Below, one piece after another: positions 12,301 through 22,151 of a DNA stretch of 64,000 bases (positions are counted from its first letter, which is position 1; every line of letters begins with the position of its first letter). The position numbers and the translations under genes are program-made. Source of the stretch: Dipteris shenzhenensis (lineage: Eukaryota; Polypodiophyta; Polypodiopsida; Gleicheniales); assembly GCA_047967505.1 (NCBI GenBank), contig CM106540.1, one strand, 5' to 3'. The notes under the pieces are model-generated. The model was not told where the DNA came from and searched no databases. It saw nothing but the letters and a program-made list of their open reading frames with translations.

Positions 12301-13308
12301 CCAAACTCTTTTAAGCTCAATCAAAGGCCTAGGAGATTAAGGTCATGTCTATTCAATAATCCAACTTGGCCCAACCACCCCCCTTTGTTACCTACTCCCC
12401 TCCAACAATTTCACAGTCCATCCATTGGGTCCCCCAAACCAAAGATTTAAAAAAAGGAACACTCAGGTTGTCAACCCGAGTGCAACTGTTGGACCTCTGA
12501 GTTTATCTTTCGACTCCCATACAGGATCCATCTTCTAATTTGAGCAATACATAGTAGCTTGACACCAGAACACATGACGTCAAATTGCGCATGGCTCTCC
12601 AAAAACTCGCCATTTTATCAACCAATTCCAATGATGCTTCATAACAACAGCAGACTAAAAGCAACAGGACCGGAAAGCGTACAAAACGTCCTTATACGAC
12701 TATCAATTGGGCATACAATTTTGCATGCTTGCTTGCTGCCCTGACTGTTGCAGAAATAACTGCAACAGAGTCCAGCATCAGTTCTCGCTGTGTTCAAAGC
12801 TGAAGTCAAGGATGAGCGCACCATATTCAACGTTGAAGTCAAGGATCGGCTCACTGTTAAGCACTGCTTTCTAAAGACAATCAGTCCACTGCCATGCACT
12901 ACTTTCAAGTCGGACGATTGTATCCTTTAGGAGAAGGCATTACACAGATCGATGCCTCCATAGCCTTTATGCAAATCATATGCTTCTGGGCATGCTCAAC
13001 TGGACTACTTCGTCTCCCCTAAATCTACTTCATTATTGGCTCCTTGATTATGCCTCCTTAACTACTGCTCTTAGAAATAATTACAACTGATGCGGGAGAA
13101 GAGAAGATGGAAGGGTGTATGTGGGGGGTGCGGGGGGGATTTGCTCCTCAAGCTAGTATATCCATAGCTACAAGTACAAGAAAGAAGGAAATGCAAATAT
13201 CAGGGCATTTTTTCAAGCATTTACAATCTTGTAAACCAAGTGTGGGATGAGTGGCAGCAGGCATTTACATAAACGGTCACGCTCAATTATATTTTATAAT
13301 GTGTTTTA
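9351..13308. other. long gene-free interval with decayed repeat DNA
   Basis: No plausible host gene is seen. Near 10212-10235 an LTR-like end (gtgtcaca) is followed directly by 'attggagac'. This has the layout of an LTR terminus plus primer-binding site and resembles the junction at 18577-18595, so 9790-10226 may be a solo or partial LTR; this is weak evidence. Around 10980-11060 and 11520-11700 there are short direct repeats ('agagaggtgatg', 'gacgagggtaca'). The open frames at 11689-11988 and 12115-12450 show no family motif. Confidence 0.4.
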
Positions 13309-13780
13309 GTATGCATCTGCATCACTACTATGCATTCATCTTACACACATCAACTCTCAATAGCTGTTACCACCTTAGATGCTGAAAATTTAATTCCCCT
13401 GAACTTAAATATCTGTTCATTGTGTGCAAGTTTAAAGTCTGTGTATTAGTATGCACCCATCTGATTTGCATCAACTCCTAAACATTCATTTTACACACAT
13501 CAGCTCCCTCAATATTGTTAACACCTAACTGGTTTTCATTTGATTCCCCTGGACTCAAAATATCTATTTAATGCATGCACGTTTACACTTATTAATACAT
13601 ATTAGCTCCTGACCTGTTGCTATGACCTATCATTGGGAAAGAATCCTGCTAAATGATTGTGAGGCTGGTCATTGCTATAGCAAAAACATATTTCACTTGT
13701 TGTAGGACTAAGTTGAAATACATGGTGAACGCATACATCTATTCTGAATTGTTTAATATACACATCAGCTCCTTAAGTAT
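13309..13780. repeat. degenerate tandem repeat, unit about 140 bp
   Basis: Two clear units begin near 13309 and 13448 with 'agtatgca', each holding the phrases 'cattcatnttacacacatca', 'gttancacct' and 'gattcccctg' (or close variants) and a 'gtgcaagttta'-like end. A third, more decayed partial unit with 'acacatcagctcc' lies near 13760. They are non-coding and old, judging by the number of differences. Confidence 0.65.
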
Positions 13781-13804
13781 AGTTACAACCTAAAGATGAT
13801 TGGG

Positions 13805-14118
13805 TCAAGTGAAGATCCTGCAGCAGTCCATGGTTCTTGCTGTCATGCTATCTAGCAAAAACAATTTCCACTTCACACTGCCAAATTGTACTACATGCTG
13901 AGCAAATACATGAGAATCTCCTGTTACAACGAGCAGATATGGCAAAAAACAGGAGAATGCACTCTCATCAACATTTCTGAGATCCATAGATCACAATGCC
14001 TCCTATGTATGCCAGGAACAAAAAAAGCAAATAACATACATAGCCAGGCGCAAAACAAGTCTTTCAACTGTGTGTATGTTGTCATACACTACTATCCACC
14101 TATGGGTAATAAATGATT
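13805..14118. other. no gene seen
   Basis: The short open frames on both strands have no recognisable motif. This interval lies downstream of the cytochrome b561 gene, beyond any reasonable 3' UTR. Confidence 0.4.
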
Positions 14119-14256
14119 AAAATTTCAGAGATGCTTGAAATGATTAGTGTACATATTAGAATAACTACAAAAGCTCATTGCGTAGAGCAATTTCAGAGAT
14201 GCTTGAAATGATTAGTGTACATATTAATATAACCACAAAAGCTCATTGCGTGGAGG
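14119..14256. repeat. two-copy tandem duplication, unit about 69 bp
   Basis: The block starting 'aatttcagagatgcttgaaatg' and ending 'agctcattgcgt(a/g)ga' occurs twice in a row, at about 14120-14188 and 14189-14256. Only a few substitutions separate the copies, so this is a fairly recent local duplication. Confidence 0.9.
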
Positions 14257-15264
14257 CATGCTCCTTATTTGAGAACAGCAAAGAACAAAATTAGTTTATC
14301 TGTGGACATAGAGAAGAGTAAACTCTCACACTTGGATGCATGTCACCTCATGAGAATACTCCAAACATGTCACCAACGATACCTTTTCAACAAACTTCAG
14401 AGGTGAGCTACAACTAGGTATACAAAAGTCTTATTGACGGCATGAACCACCAGACAGTGAATGCTCAAGGCACTGCCTCACAGTTTGAAGAGAGTCAGAA
14501 TGCCATAGCAAGGTGAGTTTAGTAGGCAGTAACCCACACCAAGCCTAAATTCCCCAAGGTAAAATCCAATTACATTGTCCGTGAGTCTCAAGCCAACCGC
14601 CCCTGTTTACTCAAGGATGCACTTTAAAAGCATGATGATCACATGGGCTGTGCACTTCAATGCACAGAAGATAGCAAAGGCATCCATTGTTTGGAAAGGA
14701 GAAAGCCAGGAGAATTCATGGGAAATAACGAAAATTGACTACAGCTCTTTACTGCTGGAAGATTTCATGGGCTAACAGCAGGGGCATGCATTATTCAACC
14801 AACTTCGTAAAAGCATGAGCACAGAGAGAAAGAACAAAATCAACGTGCTTGTTCCTCAGAAATCATCAATGCATTTCGATCTACAGAACGATTTGCCATA
14901 TGCACCAGAAGGCCTACAGGTACTACAAATCTTCAGCTTAAACAAGGCCAACATTTTGTTAAAGAAAACAGCTCCATCTCACTCAACATCACCTCATCTT
15001 GACCAACTGGACCAATACAATGACCCTCCCAGGTTCCAGCACTCAGCCCCAAATTGGGAAAAGTTGATGCTAGATTCCTGAAACTCGAAAAATTGGGATG
15101 CCATAGAGAATATGAATGCCAATACATCATCCGTGCACTCTTAAACTCTAAATATTGTGATGCGATTGGAGAATATGAAAAAGCCAGTACGTCGTACTTG
15201 CAAAGACTCACCATGGATAGCAACAACTGCAACATCTATTCAATTTGCGTTTACGTTTAAAACT
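14257..15264. other. region downstream of cytochrome b561, including its 3' UTR
   Basis: No separate gene is recognised. The part nearest 15264 should hold the 3' untranslated region of the minus-strand b561 gene. The poly-A site cannot be fixed by reading alone. The reading frames at 14575-15081 on the plus strand have no known motif and overlap the antisense of the probable UTR. Confidence 0.4.
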
Positions 15265-16520
15265 CTACTCAATTGGACTGTATCCATCATCGCTAACATG
15301 ATCAGGTACAACAGCAGCCATAAAAACAAAGGCACTGAATACTAGAACAATCAGGCCAAGGACATTCACAAACATGGCCTCTGAACTAAACTTTCCAATA
15401 GTACTACTTTGCTGAAGAAATGTGATCTTTTCCAAGAAGCCCAATTCTGTAGTTGCTATACCTAAGCCATAGATGAATAGTCCAAAAAAGACGTGCCATG
15501 GCAGCAGCGAAGCCCTCACAGGAGATGCTAGTCCAGGGAAAAAGAAGGTGACAAATCCAATCAACCACTGCAGAAAGAAGAGAGAAAATCAATTAGAGAA
15601 ATCGAATAAACCATGATTGAGAATATTTTCAGGTGCGAATGTCCTACGAGAACATATAGCATTCTCAGCGCACGCACTGCAAACCTATACCTGAATTCCA
15701 AAAAGGATGATCGTTACAAGACCAAGCCACGAATGCAAGCTATACAAATTGTCAATGCTGTTGAGGTTGTGATACTTGAAGGCGGCACATATTCCGACGA
15801 TCGCCAACAGCAGAGCCGCAAAATGAAGTGATAGATGAACTACCTTCCGGAAGGGTTTAGATCCCGGCACCGTTTTGTAAGCCAAAATGGCTGCAATCAA
15901 AAGAGACGTTGGGAACCAAACAAACGCGCAGGAATAAATATAACGTACAGACACTATTTGTAACCGGCAGGTTGAAATTACCTTCACCGGCGAGAAAAAC
16001 GAAGCTCAAAAGCATCAGGACAGGGTGAACCTGAAGCAAACATCAGAAAGAACAGGTCATGGCCACTTGAGAGAGAAGAGGAAGATGATGAGTAGATCAA
16101 AACCGTTGAAGAATGCCTCAAAACCTTGAAAGTTCAAACAAAAGCGGACAGTAAGGTGAAAAGAACACACAGGAACCAAGGGCAACGATGAATTGGTGTG
16201 GGAAAGTACGAAAGAAAAGTCCTTAGATTGTAACGCATATCGGTAGAGAAAACAAGAGGTGCAAAAGAACATGCCACTTCGGCTTCAGAGGAAGCAAAGA
16301 CATAAGAACTGAAGGCGGAAAAAGGGCTTAGGGAGGGCGTACTCACATTGAAGATGTGATTGGTATTGGAAGCATTGAAGTCGATTCCACCTCGGAAATA
16401 GATAGTCCAGACGAAGACGAAGACGATAGAGACGATGCCGAGGAAGTGAACAACGAAAGAGAGGGGTACAGGATGGACACCCCAAGGAGAGGAAGAGCTT
16501 CGGGAGCGCCAGGAATCCAT
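15265..16520 (-). CDS. CYB561: cytochrome b561 (ascorbate-dependent transmembrane oxidoreductase), 4 exons
   Basis: Joined exons 16520-16347, 16030-15982, 15890-15691 and 15567-15265 give a 241-residue protein, the usual size for plant CYB561 proteins. All introns are GT-AG (donors GTGAGT, GTAATT, GTATAG) and phases fit exactly (0, 1, 0). The family is a six-helix di-haem protein that passes electrons from ascorbate across a membrane (in plants often the tonoplast) to monodehydroascorbate or ferric iron. Four histidines that fit the haem ligands are at about 60, 93, 127 and 166. The motif around the second helix is LLSFVFLAGEAILAYK (65-80), followed by SLHSWLG (125-131) and LPWHVFFG (163-170). 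Hydrophobic helices cover about 18-42, 60-78, 92-112, 127-147, 163-180 and 207-228. The start Met is followed by a short Ser/Arg-rich cytosolic tail. No lesion is visible. Family assignment is firm; the exact subtype and membrane are inferred. Confidence 0.93.
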
Positions 16521-18405
16521 TATGAGGGAAGGATTCAGGGGTAATTCAAATCCTGCAGAAGGGGAGAAAAATGCGAAATGTCGATGAAGCAGTTTATCAT
16601 GGAACAGAAAGGTAGAGGATCACGGTGTTGACGAGGATTGCAATTGACGAGGTCGCGCGGATAAAATGCAAAATTGTCCACGAACTCCAACTTGTTAGGA
16701 CAGGCAGGTTGCTTGTGTATTATGAAGACCTTGAAACGATCACGATTTCATCATCGTCATCGTCGGCAATTCATTCAAACGACTCGAAGCTTTCGGATTT
16801 GCGGAACTTTGTTAGAAAATTGTTACCTTCGGTGAAAGATCGGTGGATTTCTGACGAAAGAGATCAACGTCCTGCGATTTCTGTCATCAGCGACGAATTG
16901 GCGCTCGATTTTGGCTCAAGAATCGAGGCACATGCACACGCAGCTTTTCGTTCTGGCGAGAACAGTGAAATTTGAGGGAGGGCAGTGAAATGTGAGGTTC
17001 AAACTTCAACAAGCTCCAAATTTGCTTGCTTTACGGCTGGGATTGGAAATTTGGAACAGATTTCAAGATGATGATGCATGGACATTTGGAGTTCAATAAA
17101 AGCTTCTTACCTTTGATTGCGCGTGAAGCTCGTGCTTCACGTGACCTCCAACACGAGCTTTCTCCCTGCAAACATTCTTTCTTATGAAACAAACATCAAT
17201 TCCAGGGAAGATTAATCCTCTCTGTCGAAATTTCGATCGTTACTTTTTGCTCCTCCCATCTGCCAAACATCTGTTCTTGTCAATCTGACATCACTTCCAT
17301 TCAAAGATTAATCTCTGCTTTTTGCACCTCGCATCTGCCAAACATCTAACATCGCTTCCACTGAACATTGATCGTTTCTCCCGCATCTGTCCTTTTGCAT
17401 CAAACATCTTCTCTTCTTTTGAATCTAACATCACTTCCAAGTGTTAAGATGAATCCTTCCTTCGACCGTTTTCCTTCCTCACTGTGTCTTTTAAAATCAT
17501 TTTTTCTTTCTGCCGCCTCCTCGCCACATTTCCAGCCTAACATCTTCCTTTCCAACGCATCCCTGTCACATCTTCCTGTTGCAATCCTAGCCCTTGCCGA
17601 TTCTTCCGTCGTTTTCCTATCCTCCTTATTATTCATCTCTCTCAGAAATCTACTGAAGCCCGTGACATTCGCTTGCCCTCCGCAGATTTGCCTTCTATTG
17701 CGCTTTTGTCGATGGGACAGTATATCATCAGATAACTTTTTCGGCCCAGTTATATCACGGCGAATTACGTTGGATCTCGAACGCCAGTGAAGCCACACCA
17801 CACGATTCACGACCACTAACACAAGTTTCCCCTCGTGAATCTCCACGATTTGCTCGCATCCGACAAGGCATCCGAGCCAGCTCAACGTGTTCACGAGTCA
17901 AAACGTGTGTGTTGTGGATACTTTCCAAACCAAATTTCTAACGCAAAAACCACGAGCTTATACACGTTCTTATCGACACTCACGATCAATGCACAACCAT
18001 CACATCCAAATTTGAATCCCATAAATGGTAAATGACAATGCAGCCTTTGCTTGCAAGCATCGTCGCATCTTGGCGTTAGAGGACATTCCCACCTTCCGCC
18101 AATCCAACGGAAATGCTCAATGGAGTCTCGCTGATGGTCAGACGTGGGAACGATCCAGGGCACAAATGCCACTCCACTGACAAGCCTAGCTTGATTCTGA
18201 CAACAAAAGAAAAAAAAGGACCTTACTATTGGCTCCGCAAACGTAGCCCCAAAATGCCTGGGTAGAACGTCTCCAATGGGGCGATCGAATCCTAGGTTGT
18301 GGCATAGCTTTTCGGCTGGCGAATCGTGAGAACAAGTCTGGCAAATGTTTTTCTTGGCACTTTTGAGGCGGGAATGTCCTCTTACATGACTCATGAGCAC
18401 TGTTC
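16521..18405. other. upstream region of cytochrome b561, no other gene recognised
   Basis: The first few hundred bases to the right of 16520 should hold the 5' UTR and promoter of b561. Between about 17220 and 17440 there are three or four degenerate copies of a 'catctgccaaacatct...acatc(a/g)cttcca' phrase on the plus strand. Long open frames occur on the minus strand at 17400-17894 (164 codons) and 17891-18400 (169 codons). They are in different frames, show no family motif and overlap open frames on the other strand, so I do not call them genes. Confidence 0.45.
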
Positions 18406-18409
18406 ATAC

Positions 18410-18582
18410 TGTGGCATTGTCATAAATGATACACGTGTCGTCCAACATGGCAGACCACGTGTCATCCAATGTGGCAGACAGTTACAACTCCTATGGTAGT
18501 TGCCAAGGAGAGATCAATAAAGTGTGACGACCATCCAGTTAGTGGGGGGTTAGTTTTCCAGTTGCATCTTGAGCATTCCACA
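18410..18582 (+). repeat. left LTR of gypsy-3, with two ACGTGTC boxes
   Basis: 173 bp, TG...CA ends. It contains a 24-25 bp direct repeat, each unit carrying an ACGTG core: ACACGTGTC at 18431-18439 and CCACGTGTCA at 18455-18464. ACGTGTC is the core of plant abscisic-acid response elements bound by bZIP factors (established knowledge). That these act as promoter elements of the LTR is inference. Confidence 0.92.
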
Positions 18583-18711
18583 TAATTGGTGGAGACGCTG
18601 GCAATGGAACAGACACAAGAACATGCGATGGGCGATCAAGAGCATCAGCAAGTCGGAGGTGAACATATGCTAGCCTTGATGAATCAGCTCTCCCATACGA
18701 ATTAGACGCTG

Positions 18712-19020
18712 ATGGTGTTACTTAGCTCTTATCATTCAGCATCTAATCAAACACGCACAAACCACAGAGTGCGCCCTAAATCCTTTCATGGCCTTCCAAC
18801 AAAAGATGTGATGGTTTGGATAGATCATTACGAAAACATTACTAACTATCATTCCTGGCCTGATGATCGCAAAGCGCTTGAATTGCGGATAGTTTTGGAA
18901 GGAATAGCAGCTACATGGTTTGTCTAGCAACATGAGTCAGTGAAACAGCATTGGCCGAGCCTGCGACATCATTTGATGCAGAATTTCGCTCACGCAAACG
19001 TCACCCAGACTGCCCTCCAA
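18712..19020 (+). pseudogene. Ty3/gypsy gag fragment
   Basis: The reading frame from about 18712 shows a retrotransposon gag core: 'FHGLPTKDVMVWIDHYENI' then 'WPDDRKALELRIVLEG' and AATWF. A stop follows at 18928 and the similarity carries on weakly (QHWPSLRHHLMQNF) to about 19020. No zinc knuckle is seen before the sequence jumps to integrase-like coding near 19075, which marks an internal deletion of pol. Confidence 0.7.
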
Positions 19021-19074
19021 CACTCATCTTAGATAGCTGCAAAAACATCTCGACCAAAATAAATTCCAGCTTAG

Positions 19075-20205
19075 AGATCACCTGTTGTATTTCATAGCTC
19101 ACAACAAAGACCCCCGTTTATATGTCCCAGTAGCTCTACGAACACATTTCACTGAGTATTTCCATGCACATCCATTGTTTGGACATCTAGGGGTCCATAG
19201 AATTCTGGAAGTCATTAGGAGTTAGTTTTTTTTGCCTAAAATGCGTGTCTTCATCACCGATTAGATCCGAGCCTGCTCTATTTGTCAAGCCACAAAAACC
19301 CCGAGTTCGAAGCCTCCAGGTTTTCTCCAAAGTATAACAGTTAGTCACCCTTTTGAGTTGGTAGCCTAGGATGTTGTTGGTCCTTTCCTTGAGTCGGTGT
19401 TTGGTAATAAATACATAATTATTCTAACGGAATATCTAACCAAATGGTGTGAAGCTGTTGCTATTGCTGTTGCAGATATCTCAGCGAACACGGTGGCACA
19501 GTTCTTGATTGAAAATGTCATTGCTCGACATGCCTGCCTGACTACAATTCTATCAAATCAGGGGTCTAGTTTCAAATCACAGATCATTGGAGTATTGTCA
19601 AAGTGTTTGGGAGTAAATCTCTCATTCTCTAGTCCACATCATCACCAAACAGTGGGATTAATAGAGAGGCTCACAAAGACGATGAAGCAAATGATAAAGA
19701 CATATGTGAACCCTTCACATGACAACTGGGACCAAGTCCTCCCTTATGTACTCCACGCATACCAAGCGACTATACAAGCCTCGACACAGATAAGCTCTTT
19801 TCGTGCATTGTATGGACGTGACCCAAAGTTCCCACCATAGATGTCGAATCTGCAGATTCCTTGGAAGTTCAAAGATGTAGTGGAATGGTACGACCATTTG
19901 CAGCAAGTACAATTGATCCTAAGATCAGCGATTTTGGCTAATATTCGAATCACTCAGACCTGACAGTAGAAGAACTATAACACAGTCCATGAGGATGTTA
20001 CATATCAAGAGAGAGACCTAGTTTTTGTCTACTACTCGGTGTGCAAAAAAGGACTTTGTGAGAGTTTTATGCACACTTGGTTAGGACCATACAAAGTAGT
20101 AAAATAGCTATGGAGATACACCTACTGCCTGCATCGAATTTCCAACAACCGGGTTACTTGTGCTCATGTTTGTCACATCAGGCCATTTGTGGTTTCAATT
20201 TGAGG
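19075..20205 (+). pseudogene. Ty3/gypsy integrase, broken
   Basis: The region starts with an HHCC zinc-binding domain (HPLFGHLGVHRI, then CSICQATK near 19270-19295). The catalytic core follows, with its longest open part at 19397-19840. The core has LTEYLTKWCEA where the family has a D at the first catalytic position. It has ILSNQGSSF where the family has S-D-x-G-x-x-F, so the second catalytic Asp is Asn. The Glu region GLIERLTKTMKQ is kept. A C-terminal part (VYYSVCKKG, WLGPYKVVK, then HVCHIRPF) ends just before the polypurine tract. Stops fall near 19221, 19262, 19366, 19837, 19960 and elsewhere. It is inactive. Confidence 0.85.
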
Positions 20206-20212
20206 GGGGAGA

Positions 20213-20385
20213 TGTGGCATAGTCATAAATGATACACGTGTCGTCCAATGTGGCAGACCACGTGTCATCCAATGTGGCAGACAGTTACAACTCCTACGGC
20301 AGTTGCCAAGGAGAAATCAATAAAGTGTGACGACCAGCCAGTTAGTGGGGGGTTGGTTTTCCAATTGCATCTTGAGCATTCCACA
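20213..20385 (+). repeat. right LTR of gypsy-3
   Basis: 173 bp, same length as the left LTR, and it keeps both ACGTG boxes (20234-20242 and 20258-20267). It is followed by the target-site duplication atac. Confidence 0.92.
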
Positions 20386-20389
20386 ATAC

Positions 20390-20605
20390 TACATTGAAAA
20401 CATTTTTCTCAACAAATCACAAAACTTGGGTTTCAAAAATTTCAAGCTCTCTCTTGAAATTTTGATGATTTTTCAGCTAAACTAAAACAAAATTGCTTCC
20501 ACCTTTGCAGATTTTACAAAATCAAGAAAATTTTTCATGTGAAAATGAAAATGGTACAGGTTCATTGTATATAGTTTTTAGGTTTTTTGTGAACACTGTG
20601 TAACA
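20390..20605 (-). repeat. dispersed repeat, copy B (inverted relative to copy A)
   Basis: The reverse complement of this stretch matches 9139-9350: both contain 'gttcacn..aaacct', 'actatatacaatgaacct', 'gtaaaatct' and 'tagctaaa/tagctgaaa' in the same order. The left end abuts gypsy-3, and the continuation seems to lie at the left of 18405. Gypsy-3 therefore probably inserted into this repeat. Confidence 0.75.
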
Positions 20606-20689
20606 TGAGGTCGCAATCATTTGGAACACTTGCAAACACCTGAGTGCCTATCTAGTGTATGATGATGTGAATGGTCAGGAGCGCATTTG

Positions 20690-20938
20690 CCTCATTGCAT
20701 ATCAATCAGGTCACTGACTCACTGGGCTTTAACATCTGGGTAAGCAAATGGGCTTTATGTAAACAGAGTCACATCCCCTCATTGCATATCAGTCACTAAC
20801 TCAATCAGCTCTCACATCTAGGTAAGCAAATGGGCTTAGATAAATAGCATCGCATCCCCTCATTGCCTATTGGTTACTGACTCATTGGGCTTTCACATCT
20901 GGGTAAGCAAATGGGCTTATATAAACAGAGTCGCTCCA
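20690..20938. repeat. three-copy tandem repeat, unit 81-87 bp
   Basis: Units at 20690-20776, 20777-20857 and 20858-20938 each start 'cctcattgc', contain 'acatct(g/a)ggtaagcaaatgggctt' and end in a 'gcatcc/gctcc' phrase. The copies differ at many places. No coding potential is seen. Confidence 0.88.
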
Positions 20939-22151
20939 ATCGAGATCACACTATGAGTGCCTCTTGTGTGTGCAACCTCTCAAGATTGGCAATTTTAATA
21001 AGGATAGTCCTCCAATGTTAATAAATCTTGAGAATGTTAATAAGGGTAGTCTGTCGTTGTCCGCAAACAGCCCAATGGTAGCGCACTTGCTGATCAAGGC
21101 AGCAGCCCACATTCAACTCCTATTTGTTGCGACAGTGTGGTTTTGTAAAAGAAAAAGTGTCATTTGTCCATGGACTTGACATACCATTTACTATGTTTTG
21201 CTATCCAATAGAGAATTTCATGGCCAAGCCACCGACGGGGCAGACAACTGCAAAGTGGGATTAGGTGAACGCAAAGGCCTGACTTACAACTGGGGGACAA
21301 GTGGTCACTGCAACCATTTCATCTAATACAATTGTGCCATGCTTTTTGCCGGTGCCAACGTTTGTGAATGCTTAAGCCACCCATGGTTCTTTCTTGATGC
21401 AGTCATTCTCCCATTTACATAAGGTGAGCAAACTAGAGGTGAGGCTCTGGAACAAAATACATATTTTCAAATCCATAGGACTACCTTAGGGTTCATTGCA
21501 ATATCAAAGCATGGGTTGATAAAAGGAAAAGAGTTCATAAATCATTACTCATTTCAAAAATACGTAGGGTCAAAGTTTGGGTATGATAAAAGGAAAGGAG
21601 CTCAGTAGGACAACTCTGAAAATACATAGTCAAGAATTTTCAAGTCACATACAGTATGATTTGAAAGAAGCCAATGGAACCCCTATGCAGAAAGCACAAG
21701 CCACCAGCTCCTTACATCGGCTCTTTGAAGTTGAAATGCACAAATTTTGAATTGCAATCGTGGCCATGCCACCAACCACATGCATGAAATGTGTTCTACA
21801 CAAGGCCATGCTTTAAGTTGTAGTTAAAAAAAGTTATGCTTCCATAAGGGAAAATCTCTATTCTTGCCAAGAAACTTTGATGTTTTCAATTGCACACCAT
21901 GTGATTGATACTTGCTCATCTTCAACATTAAAAACATAAAAAAAATATGAGCTCACATGGTTGATTATAGTTGGACAAAGCTAGTGTCACTTGGTGGCCC
22001 ATCCCCACCAAAAGATATCAACCCCTTGAAATCATAAGCCACTCACTCCTTGCATTGGCACCCTTTAACTCAATGTAAAACTAAGGTGTTTGGAATGTGA
22101 TAATGCACTAGTCCAACCACATTGGTCAAATATGGCTTGTATAAGACCATG
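20939..22151. other. no gene seen, left flank of gypsy-1
   Basis: Open frames are short and without motifs. Near 21480-21640 there is a loose duplication around 'gggttcattgcaatatcaaagcatgggttgataaaaggaaa' wording (two versions near 21490 and 21570). The sequence is probably decayed repeat DNA. Confidence 0.4.

Larger units (their letters stand above)
18406..20389 (+). mobile_element. Ty3/gypsy deletion derivative with paired 173-bp LTRs (gypsy-3)
   Basis: The element spans 18410-20385 (1,976 bp) with LTRs 18410-18582 and 20213-20385. Both begin TGTGGC and end CCACA, with about 9 differences by eye. The flanks atac (18406-18409 and 20386-20389) are a 4-bp target-site duplication. A putative primer-binding site (TGGTGGAGACGCTGG) starts about four bases after the left LTR, and a polypurine tract (gaggggggaga) ends at 20212. 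The inside holds a gag fragment joined to the integrase region. Protease, reverse transcriptase and RNase H are gone, so the element cannot move alone. Confidence 0.9.

Noticed and set aside
16625-16975. Plus-strand open frame of 116 codons upstream of b561.
   Set aside because: No recognisable motif, and it sits antisense in the probable promoter of b561. It could be a divergent gene's first exon, but nothing downstream supports that.
17400-18400. Two adjoining minus-strand open frames of 164 and 169 codons.
   Set aside because: They lie in different frames, show no domain or splice structure, and overlap long frames on the plus strand in GC-richer DNA. Without expression evidence they are not supportable as genes.
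20690-20938. CRISPR-like repeat-spacer array.
   Set aside because: The units are contiguous and degenerate, with no unique spacers, and the DNA is eukaryotic. It is an ordinary tandem repeat.
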